Origin: CAIKMD01 sp035277525
GTDB taxonomy: Bacteria > Pseudomonadota > Alphaproteobacteria > ATCC43930 > CGMCC-115725
Length of the DNA: 64,000 nt
Direction: 5' to 3'
Assembly: GCA_035277525.1 (NCBI GenBank)
Contig: DATEKH010000138.1
Location: forward strand, 1-64,000
Part shown: piece by piece, positions 1-7,922 of the stretch
How the letters are laid out: the number at the start of each line of letters is the position of its first letter
Numbering within the stretch: position 1 is the stretch's first letter
Position numbers and translations under genes: made by a program
Notes under the pieces: model-generated
Told to the model about the DNA's origin: nothing
Seen by the model: the letters and a program-made list of their open reading frames with translations, nothing else
Database searches by the model: none

Positions 1-1509
1 GCCGAAATTCTGTTTCACGGTTCGGAACCGATCGTTCTCGGCCAGCGCGCTGTCGCGCTGCTTCGTACGCTGCTGGAACGGGCGGGAGCGCCGGTTTCCA
101 AAGATGCCTTGATTGAAGCCGCATGGCCGGGCCTCGCGATCGAGGACAGCAATCTGACGGTTCAGATCGCGGCCTTGCGCCGGGTTCTGCAGGAAAAAGC
201 CGCAGATGCGGATTGGATCGAGACCTTGCCGCGCCGCGGCTACCGCTATGTCGGGCCGTTGGCCAGGACGGCGCATTCGGCAGCGGACGTCAGCGCGCGG
301 AAATCGCTGACGCTTGCCTTGCCTGACAAGCCATCCGTCGCCGTGCTGCCGTTTGCAAATCTCAGCGGAGATCCGCAGCAGGATTATTTCATCGCGGGCA
401 TGGTCGAAGACATCATCGCCGGGCTGTCACGCATCAAATGGCTGTTCGTGGTCGCGCGCGATTCGAGCTTCACCTTTAAAGGAGCGACGGTCGATTCAAA
501 GCATGTCGGTCACGAGCTCGGCGTGCGCTACCTGCTCCAAGGCAGTTTCCGCAAAGACGCAAGCCGCGTCCGCATCTCAGCGCAGATGATCGAGGCGGGT
601 ACCGGCGCTCATTTGTGGAGCGAGCGTTTCGACCGGCTGCTCGACGATATTTTCGCTGTTCAAGACGAGATTGCCTTGAATGTCGTCGGGGCGATCGAGC
701 CGAGCCTGCGTCGAGCCGAGGTCGAGCGCGTCAGGCGCAAGCGGCCGGACAGCCTCGACGCCTATGATCTCGTCTTGCAAGCCCAGTCCGACGTCTATTC
801 CGGGATGCCGGCGCAAGTGACGAAGGCGCTGGGGCTTCTGGACCGCGCACTCGCGCTCGAGCCCTCCTATGCGCTTGCGCATTCCTACGCCGCGATGTGC
901 CACCATTGTCTATTCCTGCGTGCCGGGCTCAGCGAAGAGAATCGGGCGGCGTCGATCCGCCATGCCCAGACAGCCATCCTGCATGGTCAGGACGATGCGC
1001 TTGCTCTCACCTTCGCTGGGTTTTCGATCGGTATGGACGGGCACGATCATGCGACCGCGTTCGCCGCGGTCGATGCCGCGCTCGCCATCAGCCCCTCATC
1101 GGCGATCACCTATATCGTCGGCGGCGTCATGCGCGGTTGGGCCGGACAGGCCGAACAGGCAATCGACTGGGGGCAGCGGGCTTTGCGTCTCAGTCCCTTC
1201 GACGGCTGGGCTTGGTCCGCATGCCATGCCCTGACGCTCGGCCATTTCTCGCGCGGCGAGTACGACAAGGCTGCCGCCGCCGCCCACAAGGCGGTCCAAT
1301 TAAATCCGGCGCACAGTATCTCCTACATGCTCCTCGCTGCCTCGCTCGCGAAGCTCGGACGGAGCGACGAAGCCAAGTCCGCCGCGGCAAGGGTTTTGGA
1401 ACTGCAGCCGGCGTTCCGCTACAGCAAGCAGTTTGCAGGCGTGGATTGTGCCCGCCCGCTTGCAGCCTCTCTCGGTGAGGCGCTCCGCGCGATTGGGCTG
1501 CCCGAATAG
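1..1509 (+). CDS. Winged-helix regulator with TolB-like and TPR domains (5' partial)
   Basis: The frame is open from base 1, so the gene starts upstream of the window; 502 codons are visible. The first ~85 residues are the end of an OmpR/CadC-type winged-helix DNA-binding domain (DSNLTVQIAALRRVL, then TLPRRGYRYVG, the typical recognition helix and wing). Residues ~110-230 match the TolB-like N-terminal domain of adenylate-cyclase-type regulators (PSVAVLPFANLSGDP, EDIIAGLSR). The rest is alpha-helical TPR-like repeats. No membrane segment is visible. The family usually works as a one-component transcription regulator; the target is unknown. It ends 15 bp from the convergent amidase gene. Confidence 0.85.
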   Translation, partial: AEILFHGSEPIVLGQRAVALLRTLLERAGAPVSKDALIEAAWPGLAIEDSNLTVQIAALRRVLQEKAADADWIETLPRRGYRYVGPLARTAHSAADVSARKSLTLALPDKPSVAVLPFANLSGDPQQDYFIAGMVEDIIAGLSRIKWLFVVARDSSFTFKGATVDSKHVGHELGVRYLLQGSFRKDASRVRISAQMIEAGTGAHLWSERFDRLLDDIFAVQDEIALNVVGAIEPSLRRAEVERVRRKRPDSLDAYDLVLQAQSDVYSGMPAQVTKALGLLDRALALEPSYALAHSYAAMCHHCLFLRAGLSEENRAASIRHAQTAILHGQDDALALTFAGFSIGMDGHDHATAFAAVDAALAISPSSAITYIVGGVMRGWAGQAEQAIDWGQRALRLSPFDGWAWSACHALTLGHFSRGEYDKAAAAAHKAVQLNPAHSISYMLLAASLAKLGRSDEAKSAAARVLELQPAFRYSKQFAGVDCARPLAASLGEALRAIGLPE

Positions 1510-1524
1510 GATCAACGCCAAAGC

Positions 1525-2886
1525 TCAGCGTGCGAGCCCCGCATCCAACACATCCTCGATCCCGGCGGCCATCGCGAAGAGCCGCTTGTCCTCGCCATGC
1601 TCGCCGATCAGCATCAGCCCGACCGGCGCCTCGCCCGGCTTCGCGATCGGCAGGCTGATCGCGCAGCCATCGAGAAAATTGACCGGGTTGGGATTGCGCA
1701 GGATGCGCGCATTGAGACGGAAGAACACCGCGTCATCGGCGAAATCGGCGATCGGCGGCGCGATCACGGCGACGCCCGGCACAAGAAGCGCATCGCACAG
1801 CCGCGTGCGCGCCGCGATCGCGGCGTTGAAGTGCGCGCGCTCGGCGATGAGACGCACGTAATCGGCCGCGCTCACCTCAGCACCGCGGGCAATACGCTGG
1901 CGCACGCGCGGGTCGTAATCGGCGCCGCGTCGCGCGATCAGCTCGGCATGCCAGGCATAGGCTTCGGGCGGCGAGAACCCGCCCTTGGCGTTGATCGCGC
2001 CGAGCTCGGCCAGCTCGGGAAGCGCGAGCTCCTCGAGCTGCGCGCCAGCGCGCGACAGAATGGCGCAGGCGCGCTCGAACGCCGCGGCGACCTCGGCGTC
2101 GAGTTCGTCGAAGAAGAAGCTGCCGCGCGGCAAAGCCAGCCGCAGGCCGCGCGGCGCGATCGGCCTGGGCGGCACTGGCGGCTCGCCGGCCATCACCGCA
2201 TCGGCAATGGCGCAGCAGGCGACGCTGTTGCCCAAGGGCCCGATCGAATCGAGCGTCGTCGATAGTGGGACGCATCCCTCGCGCGGCACGCGGAACTGCG
2301 TCGGCTTGAAGCCGACGACGCCGCACAGCGCCGCGGGAATGCGCACCGAGCCGCCGGTGTCGGTGCCGATGGCGACGACGCATTGAGCGTCCGCGACGGA
2401 GACTCCCGCGCCTGAGGACGAGCCGCCCGGAATGCGCTTGCGATCCCATGGATTGCCCGGGGTTCCGTAATGCGGGTTGATGCCCACGCCCGAGAAAGCG
2501 AACTCGGTCATGTTGGTGCGGCCGATGATCACCGCGCCGGCTGCTTTCAAGCGCGCGACGATGGCCGCGTCGCGCGGCGCGGGCGCAGCGTCGTCGAGCG
2601 CGATCGAGCCGGCGAGCGTCGTCTCGCCCTTGACGTCGAACAAATCCTTGATCGAGACCGGCAGCCCGGCGAGGGGCGACGGCTTGTATCCGGCCTGGCG
2701 GAGCTTGTCCTGCGCCTCGGCCGCGGCGAGCGCTTGCTCCCGATAGACGACGCGAAAGCTGCGCGCGCCCTCGCCCGCCGGATCGGCGATCCGCGCCAGC
2801 GCCTCTTCAACGAGACGGCGGCTGCTCGTGCGCCCGGCATCGAGCTCGCGCGCCAAGTGGAGGACGGTGTTTTCTTTCCGCGCCAT
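1525..2886 (-). CDS. Amidase (amidase-signature family)
   Basis: A 453-residue amidase-signature hydrolase. The catalytic Ser-cisSer-Lys set is visible: the lysine in SIKDLFDVKG near residue 80 and the serine-rich signature GGSSSGAGVSVA followed by GTDTGGSVRIPA. Family members hydrolyse carboxamides; some are the GatA subunit, but no gatB or gatC is nearby, so a free-standing amide hydrolase is more likely. The ATG at 2886 (MARKENTVLHLARE) was chosen because residues upstream in the same open frame are compositionally odd and run into the divergent gene at 3014. Substrate unknown. Confidence 0.85.
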   Translation of the reverse strand: MARKENTVLHLARELDAGRTSSRRLVEEALARIADPAGEGARSFRVVYREQALAAAEAQDKLRQAGYKPSPLAGLPVSIKDLFDVKGETTLAGSIALDDAAPAPRDAAIVARLKAAGAVIIGRTNMTEFAFSGVGINPHYGTPGNPWDRKRIPGGSSSGAGVSVADAQCVVAIGTDTGGSVRIPAALCGVVGFKPTQFRVPREGCVPLSTTLDSIGPLGNSVACCAIADAVMAGEPPVPPRPIAPRGLRLALPRGSFFFDELDAEVAAAFERACAILSRAGAQLEELALPELAELGAINAKGGFSPPEAYAWHAELIARRGADYDPRVRQRIARGAEVSAADYVRLIAERAHFNAAIAARTRLCDALLVPGVAVIAPPIADFADDAVFFRLNARILRNPNPVNFLDGCAISLPIAKPGEAPVGLMLIGEHGEDKRLFAMAAGIEDVLDAGLAR

Positions 2887-3013
2887 ATCCGCTCCGATCA
2901 CGACTTCGTCAGCAAACAACGGCCTTTGGCAGGGCGCAACGAAAAACGCAACCCTAGCCGCGCGGGTCGCGGCGAGCGCATAATAATACGCGATCCGATT
3001 TGGGAGGCGATTC

Positions 3014-3850
3014 ATGCGCTGGCGCTTCGCATCCGCCCTCTTGAGCATGCTTATGCTCGCCCCAGCCCTCGCCTGGGCAGCCGGATGCGAGCCCAACATC
3101 GCGCAGGCGCCGCGGCTCTTGCTGCCCGCGCGCTGGAGCCTCGCCGATGCGGTCGAGGGCCAGGTCGGGCTCACCTTCATCGGCCATGCGAGCGTCCTCA
3201 TTCAAAGCCCGCAAGGGGTGAGCATCGTCACGGACCTCACGGATTATTTTCCGCCGCCCTTCCCGCCCGATATCGCGACCATGAACCATTTCCACGACAC
3301 GCATTTCACCAATCATCCCGACCCGCGCATCAAATATGTGCTGCGCGGCTGGGATACCGGCGAAGGGCCAGCGCATTGGGACTTGACCGTGAAGGACGTG
3401 CGCGTGCGCAACATCCCGACCAACGTGCGCAACTGGTTCAATGGCGGCACGGAGTTCAACGGCAACTCAATCTTCATTTTCGAGATCGCCGATCTCTGCA
3501 TCGCGCATCTGAGCCATTTACAGCACACCTTGGCGCCCGAGCATCTGGCGGCGCTGGGGCAGATCGACGTGCTGCTGCCCATGGTCGACGGCGCCTATTC
3601 GCTCTCGCAATACGACATCATCGAGGTGATCGACCAGATCAAGCCGCGACTCATCATTCCGATCCATTATTTCGGCCCCGGTCAGCTCGAGCGCTTTCTC
3701 GCGCGCACGCAAGACCGGTTCCCGGTCCGCCGCTTCGACGATCCGCAGATCATGCTGTCGCGCGCGGCGCTGCCCAAGACGACCGAAATCTGGGTGCTGC
3801 CCGCGACCGAGTCCGAGACGTTCCGCTTCGCCGCGCCATCGCAAAATTGA
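3014..3850 (+). CDS. Exported MBL-fold metallohydrolase-like protein
   Basis: 278 residues. A Sec signal peptide (MRWRFASALLSMLMLAPALA) is followed by a metallo-beta-lactamase-fold domain (FIGHASVLIQSPQGVSIVTD). The usual zinc motif HxHxDH appears as HFHDTH, so the aspartate is replaced by threonine. A late histidine is present in IIPIHYFGP. The protein resembles the UlaG-like/L-ascorbate-lactonase branch of MBL proteins. It is probably periplasmic. A GGGAGG ribosome site lies 7 bp before the ATG. It stands alone between a divergent amidase gene and hpnN. Activity unknown. Confidence 0.75.
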   Translation: MRWRFASALLSMLMLAPALAWAAGCEPNIAQAPRLLLPARWSLADAVEGQVGLTFIGHASVLIQSPQGVSIVTDLTDYFPPPFPPDIATMNHFHDTHFTNHPDPRIKYVLRGWDTGEGPAHWDLTVKDVRVRNIPTNVRNWFNGGTEFNGNSIFIFEIADLCIAHLSHLQHTLAPEHLAALGQIDVLLPMVDGAYSLSQYDIIEVIDQIKPRLIIPIHYFGPGQLERFLARTQDRFPVRRFDDPQIMLSRAALPKTTEIWVLPATESETFRFAAPSQN

Positions 3851-3945
3851 GACTTGCACGTCCCTAAGCCGTCCTTAATAAAGGCGCCATGATCGATGGC
3901 GCGGCAGATCGGCGGTCGGCAAAGGGCGGCAAGGACTGAGCGGCG

Positions 3946-6522
3946 GTGGGAAATCTCGCCGCCCGACTGGTCGAGCTGTGCCGGCGCCACGCGATCGCGG
4001 TAACAGCATTCTATGCGGTGCTTGCGCTGGGCGCGGCCTATCTCGCTGCAACGCAGCTCAGCATCGACACCGATCTCGACAAGCTCATCTCGAGCGATGT
4101 GACCTGGCGCCAGCAAGCACACGCCTTCGATCAGGCCTTCCCGCAAAACGCCAATCTTCTGGCGATCGTCATCGACGGCGCCACGCCCGACGAGACTTCC
4201 GACGCGACCGCAGCTCTCGCCGCTCAGCTCGAGCAGCAGCCCGATCTCTTCAAGTCGGTGCGCATTCCGGGCAGCGACGCCTTCTTCGCGCGCAACGGCC
4301 TGCTGTTTCTGCCCAAATCCGAGGTTCAGAGCTTCGCCGATCAGTTGATTGCGGCACAGCCGCTCTTGGGCACGCTCGCGGCCGATCCAAGCCTTGCAGG
4401 CGTGTTCGGGACGCTCGATCTGCTGGCGAAAGGCGCCGCGCATGGCGACATTCCGGCCGAATCGCTCGATGGCCCGTTCACCGCGGTCGCCGACGCGACG
4501 GAGGCGGCGCTCAAAGGCCGTTACGCGCCGCTGTCGTGGCAGACGCTCTTGAGCGGGCGCAGCGCCGATCCGCGCGAATTGAGGCATTTTATCTTGGTAC
4601 AGCCGGTTCTCGACTACAACGCGCTGGAGCCGGGCGAGCGCGCGACGAGTTTTATTCGCAGCGAAGCGAACGAGCTCGGCCTCACGCCGGCCCGCGGCGT
4701 CACGGTACGCATCACCGGCGATGTCGCGCTGTCGGACGAGCAGCTCGCCTCGCTGTCGGAGGGTGCCGGGTTCTCCGCCGGGCTGTCGATCACCTTGCTT
4801 TGCGTCTGGCTGCTGCTCGCTTTGCGCGCGATCCGGCTGGTCGGCGCGATCATCGGCACGCTCATTGCGGGGCTCCTCATCTCGGCGGGATTCGCCGCAC
4901 TTGCCGTGGGTACGCTCAATCCGATCTCGGTCGCCTTCGCCGTGCTGTTCGTCGGCATCGCGGTCGATTTCGGCATCCAGTTCAGCGTGCGTTATCGCGC
5001 CGAACGCTTCCGCTCGGGCGACCTCGCCGAGGCGTTGCGGCGCACCGCGACCGGGATCGGCGGGCCGCTCAGCGTCGCCGCCGGCGCGACCTCGGTCGGG
5101 TTTCTCGCCTTCGTGCCGACGAACTACACCGGCGTCTCCGATCTCGGCCTGATCGCCGGCGTCGGCATGTTGATCGCGCTGGCGCTCAACCTCACCTTGC
5201 TGCCGGCGCTGCTCGTGCTCTCGCATGCGCGGGGCGAGCCTCGCCCGATCGGCTTTCGCTGGGCGGCGCCGATCGATCGCTTCCTTCTGTCACGGCGCAA
5301 GGTGGTGGCGCTGGCGGCGCTCATCGTCGCTCTCGGCTCGGCCGCGACGCTTCCCTGGCTCAGCTTCGACTTCAACCCGCTCGATCTGCAGAATCGCCAT
5401 TCCGAGGCGGTCTCGACCTTGTTCGAGCTGATGAAGGATCCGAACGCGACGCCCTATACGATCGAGATCCTCGAGCCCTCGCTCGAGGTGGCGACGTCCG
5501 TCGCCAAGAAGCTCGACGCGCTCCCCGAGGTCGGCCAAACCGTCACGCTCGCGAGCTTCGTGCCGTCGGATCAGGACGCGAAGCTCGCCATCATCCAGGA
5601 CGCGCGCACGCTGCTCGCACCATCGCTCTTTCCGGCGACGATCCGGCCGCCGCCGAGCGACGACAAGGTGCTCGCGACGATCGCGGATTTCGCCAAGGAC
5701 ACGGCGGCGCTGGCGGACAAAGGCAGCGCCTCCGCGCGGCGCCTCGCCCAGGCCTTGAAGGCCGTTCTCGCGCGCGGCAGCCCGATCCTGCCAGCGCTCG
5801 TCGCCAATCTCTCGGCCAACGCGGCGCGCCGCTTGGACGAGCTGCGTACCTCGCTCAGCGCGGAGAAGACGACGCTCGGCACCATCCCGGCGGAGGTCAA
5901 GCGCGATTGGATGACGCCGGACGGCCGCGCGCGCATCGAGGTCTTTCCCAAGAGCGCGATCAGTTCCAATACGCAGCTCGAAACCTTCGTCGCCGCCGTG
6001 CGGCAGATCGCGCCAAACGCCACCGGCACCCCGGTAACGATTCAAGAATCGGCCGACACCGTCACCAGCGCCTTCATGACCGCCGGCGTCATCGCGCTGG
6101 CGGCGATCGCCGTTCTGCTCGCCGTGGTGCTGCGGCGCTTGAGCGACGTCGCGCTCGTGCTCGCGCCGCTGATCCTCGCCGGCCTCATGACGCTCGCGAC
6201 CGGCGTGCTCGTCGGCTTGCCGCTCAACTACGCCAACATCATCGCGCTGCCGCTGCTCTTGGGCATCGGCGTGTCGTTCGACATCTATTTCGTGATGCGC
6301 TGGCGCAGCGGCACGGGCGATCTGCTGCAATCGAGCACCGCGCGCGCAATCCTCTTCAGCGCGCTGACCACCGGCACCGCCTTCGGCAGCCTTGCGCTCT
6401 CGAACCATCCCGGCACGTCGGAAATGGGCAAGCTTTTGACGCTCGCGCTGTTCTATACGCTCGTCAGCACCTTCATCGTGCTTCCGGCGCTGCTGGGGCC
6501 GGTCAAGCGCAACGCCGGTTAG
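3946..6522 (+). CDS. hpnN: Hopanoid transporter HpnN (RND/MMPL family)
   Basis: 858 residues starting at GTG. The protein has the RND/MMPL layout: one TM helix near residues 15-35, a large periplasmic domain, a TM block (~275-425), a second periplasmic domain (~480-700) and a second TM block (~705-855). The N-terminus (STDTDLDKLISSD-like, here SIDTDLDKLISSD) is typical of HpnN. In Rhodopseudomonas palustris HpnN moves hopanoids from the inner to the outer membrane. Other hopanoid genes (hpnJ, hpnI, hpnM) lie within 9 kb, which supports the call. Confidence 0.88.
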   Translation: MGNLAARLVELCRRHAIAVTAFYAVLALGAAYLAATQLSIDTDLDKLISSDVTWRQQAHAFDQAFPQNANLLAIVIDGATPDETSDATAALAAQLEQQPDLFKSVRIPGSDAFFARNGLLFLPKSEVQSFADQLIAAQPLLGTLAADPSLAGVFGTLDLLAKGAAHGDIPAESLDGPFTAVADATEAALKGRYAPLSWQTLLSGRSADPRELRHFILVQPVLDYNALEPGERATSFIRSEANELGLTPARGVTVRITGDVALSDEQLASLSEGAGFSAGLSITLLCVWLLLALRAIRLVGAIIGTLIAGLLISAGFAALAVGTLNPISVAFAVLFVGIAVDFGIQFSVRYRAERFRSGDLAEALRRTATGIGGPLSVAAGATSVGFLAFVPTNYTGVSDLGLIAGVGMLIALALNLTLLPALLVLSHARGEPRPIGFRWAAPIDRFLLSRRKVVALAALIVALGSAATLPWLSFDFNPLDLQNRHSEAVSTLFELMKDPNATPYTIEILEPSLEVATSVAKKLDALPEVGQTVTLASFVPSDQDAKLAIIQDARTLLAPSLFPATIRPPPSDDKVLATIADFAKDTAALADKGSASARRLAQALKAVLARGSPILPALVANLSANAARRLDELRTSLSAEKTTLGTIPAEVKRDWMTPDGRARIEVFPKSAISSNTQLETFVAAVRQIAPNATGTPVTIQESADTVTSAFMTAGVIALAAIAVLLAVVLRRLSDVALVLAPLILAGLMTLATGVLVGLPLNYANIIALPLLLGIGVSFDIYFVMRWRSGTGDLLQSSTARAILFSALTTGTAFGSLALSNHPGTSEMGKLLTLALFYTLVSTFIVLPALLGPVKRNAG

Positions 6523-6573
6523 ACGAGACGCGCTCCCGCCGATCCGCCGAGCGCTGGATTTCGCGCCGCGGAC

Positions 6574-6592
6574 ATGTAATAGACCATAACAT
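6574..6592. promoter_or_regulatory. Imperfect palindrome over the TetR gene start
   Basis: ATGTAATAGACCATAACAT is a 19-bp imperfect inverted repeat (7 of 9 positions pair) overlapping the ATG of the TetR gene. Its ATGT/ACAT ends match the ends of the better palindrome at 7292-7316, so it may be an autoregulatory operator. This is inference from symmetry only. Confidence 0.35.
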
Positions 6593-7250
6593 GAGTTGGT
6601 CGGGCCCGGGCGGCGGTTACGAGCGCCGCGGCTATCATCATGGCAATCTGCGCGAGGCGCTGATCGATGCGGCGCTCGTCCTCATTGCCGAAAAAGGCCC
6701 GGCGGGCTTCACCATCGCCGAGGCCGCGCGGCTGGCGGGTGTCAGCTCGGCCGCCCCCTATCGCCATTTCCGCGACGCCGAGGCATTGCTCGCGGCGGTC
6801 GCGGAACGCGGCTATGAGCGCTTTGCCGCGACGCTGGCGCAAGCCTGGAACGACGGCCGGCCCGACCCTTTGCGCGCTTTCGAGGCGCTCGGCCAGGCCT
6901 ATCTCGGCTTCGCGCGCCGCGAACCCGCGCTCTATGCCGCGATGTTCGAGACCCATACCGGCTTCGATGCCTTTCCCGCGCTGCTGATGGCGGCCGACCG
7001 CGCCTTCGCGATCCTGCGCGAGGCCGCGGAGCGGATTGCCGCCACCTTGCCCAAGGCCAAGCGCCCGCCCTCGCTGATGATGGCGCTGCATGTCTGGGCC
7101 CTGGCGCATGGCATTGCCTCGCTGTTCTGTCGCGGCGATGGCGGGCGGCGCAAGCTGCCGATGTCGCCCGAGGACCTGCTCGAAGCCGGCGTGCTGATCT
7201 ATCTGCAGAGTCTCGGCCTCGCGGGCGGCGAGCCGAAGACAGCCGGATAA
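6591..7250 (+). CDS. TetR/AcrR-family transcription regulator
   Basis: 219 residues. The N-terminal TetR helix-turn-helix is clear: YHHGNLREALIDAALVLIAE, then FTIAEAARLAGVSSAAPYRHF. The C-terminal part (ARREPALYAAMFET) resembles the TetR C-terminal WHG-type ligand domain. The ATG at 6591 was chosen because it starts just before the conserved YHHGNLR segment; the frame is open far upstream within hpnN but that part does not look coding. It lies 68 bp after hpnN and 76 bp before the DUF2852 gene, whose promoter carries a strong palindrome likely bound by this regulator. Confidence 0.85.
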   Translation: MSWSGPGGGYERRGYHHGNLREALIDAALVLIAEKGPAGFTIAEAARLAGVSSAAPYRHFRDAEALLAAVAERGYERFAATLAQAWNDGRPDPLRAFEALGQAYLGFARREPALYAAMFETHTGFDAFPALLMAADRAFAILREAAERIAATLPKAKRPPSLMMALHVWALAHGIASLFCRGDGGRRKLPMSPEDLLEAGVLIYLQSLGLAGGEPKTAG

Positions 7251-7266
7251 ATCCGCGCAAATAGCC

Positions 7267-7296
7267 TTGACGGCCAGGGTGCGACGCTCCTATGTT
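7267..7296 (+). promoter_or_regulatory. Predicted sigma70-type promoter of the DUF2852 gene
   Basis: A -35-like TTGACG at 7267-7272 and a -10-like TATGTT at 7291-7296 are separated by 18 bp. The -10 overlaps the palindrome at 7292-7316, a layout expected for repression. Confidence 0.45.
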
Positions 7297-7316
7297 AATG
7301 TATCTTACATTTACAT
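7292..7316. promoter_or_regulatory. 25-bp palindrome, probable TetR operator
   Basis: A 25-bp inverted repeat in which 10 of 12 positions pair. The core is AATGTA-TCT-TACATT and the outer ends are ATGT and ACAT. It overlaps the likely -10 box of the DUF2852 gene. The size fits a TetR-family operator, and a TetR gene ends 41 bp upstream. Confidence 0.6.
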
Positions 7317-7326
7317 GAGGCCCGCC

Positions 7327-7893
7327 ATGAGCAGTGCCGCGAACGACGAATCCCATGGCGATCCCCGCTGGTGGCATCGCCACCGCGGCCCTTGGGGCTG
7401 CTGGGGCTGGGGCAGTCAGAGCTGGGGCTGGAGCCACAATGGCGGCGCGGCGTCCGTGGCGCCTCCTTGGGCCCATCCCTTCTGGGCGGCGCCGCTTCTC
7501 ATCCCAAGGCCCGTGCTGATCGTGCTGATGGTCCTCGGCTTCATTTTCTGGTGGCCGATCGGGCTCGTCCTTCTCGCCGTGATGATTTGGAGGAAGCAGA
7601 TGTTTTGCGGAGGCTATCGCCGCTACGCGCCGCAGGGCGGCGCGCCCTGGTCGGATACGGGATGGAAGAGCTGGCGAAGCGGCGGCCGGCAGCCGCCTTC
7701 GAGCGGCAATCGCGCCTTCGACGAGTATCGCACCGAGACGCTTCGCCGGCTCGAGGAGGAGCAAAAGGAATTCGCCGAGTTCCTCGAGCGCTTGCGCTTC
7801 GCCAAGGACAAGGCGGAATTCGATCAGTTCATGAACGAGCGCCGCAACTCGCCGCAGACGCCGCCCGAGCCGCCACCGGCGCCGCAGAGCTGA
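7327..7893 (+). CDS. DUF2852 membrane protein
   Basis: 188 residues. The N-terminus is rich in Trp, His and Gly (RWWHRHRGPWGCWGWG). A hydrophobic segment follows, VLIVLMVLGFIFWWPIGLVL, ending IWRKQMF, which is the DUF2852 core. The C-terminal half is charged and helical (TLRRLEEEQKEFAEFLERLR), likely coiled coil. DUF2852 proteins are small inner-membrane proteins of alphaproteobacteria with no known function. ATG 7327 follows the promoter and palindrome; an in-frame ATG at 7315 is possible but would fall inside the palindrome. Confidence 0.75.
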   Translation: MSSAANDESHGDPRWWHRHRGPWGCWGWGSQSWGWSHNGGAASVAPPWAHPFWAAPLLIPRPVLIVLMVLGFIFWWPIGLVLLAVMIWRKQMFCGGYRRYAPQGGAPWSDTGWKSWRSGGRQPPSSGNRAFDEYRTETLRRLEEEQKEFAEFLERLRFAKDKAEFDQFMNERRNSPQTPPEPPPAPQS

Positions 7894-7922
7894 GCCGTGC
7901 GCGAGGACTTTGTAAACAGGGC

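Noticed and set aside
1525..2886. Amidase as GatA of the amidotransferase
   Set aside because: No gatC or gatB nearby, and the gene is isolated; a general amidase is more likely.
3978..6590. Long second open frame across hpnN, continuous with the TetR gene
   Set aside because: Its translation is an Arg/Ala-rich low-complexity shadow of hpnN; only the part from 6591 resembles a known family.
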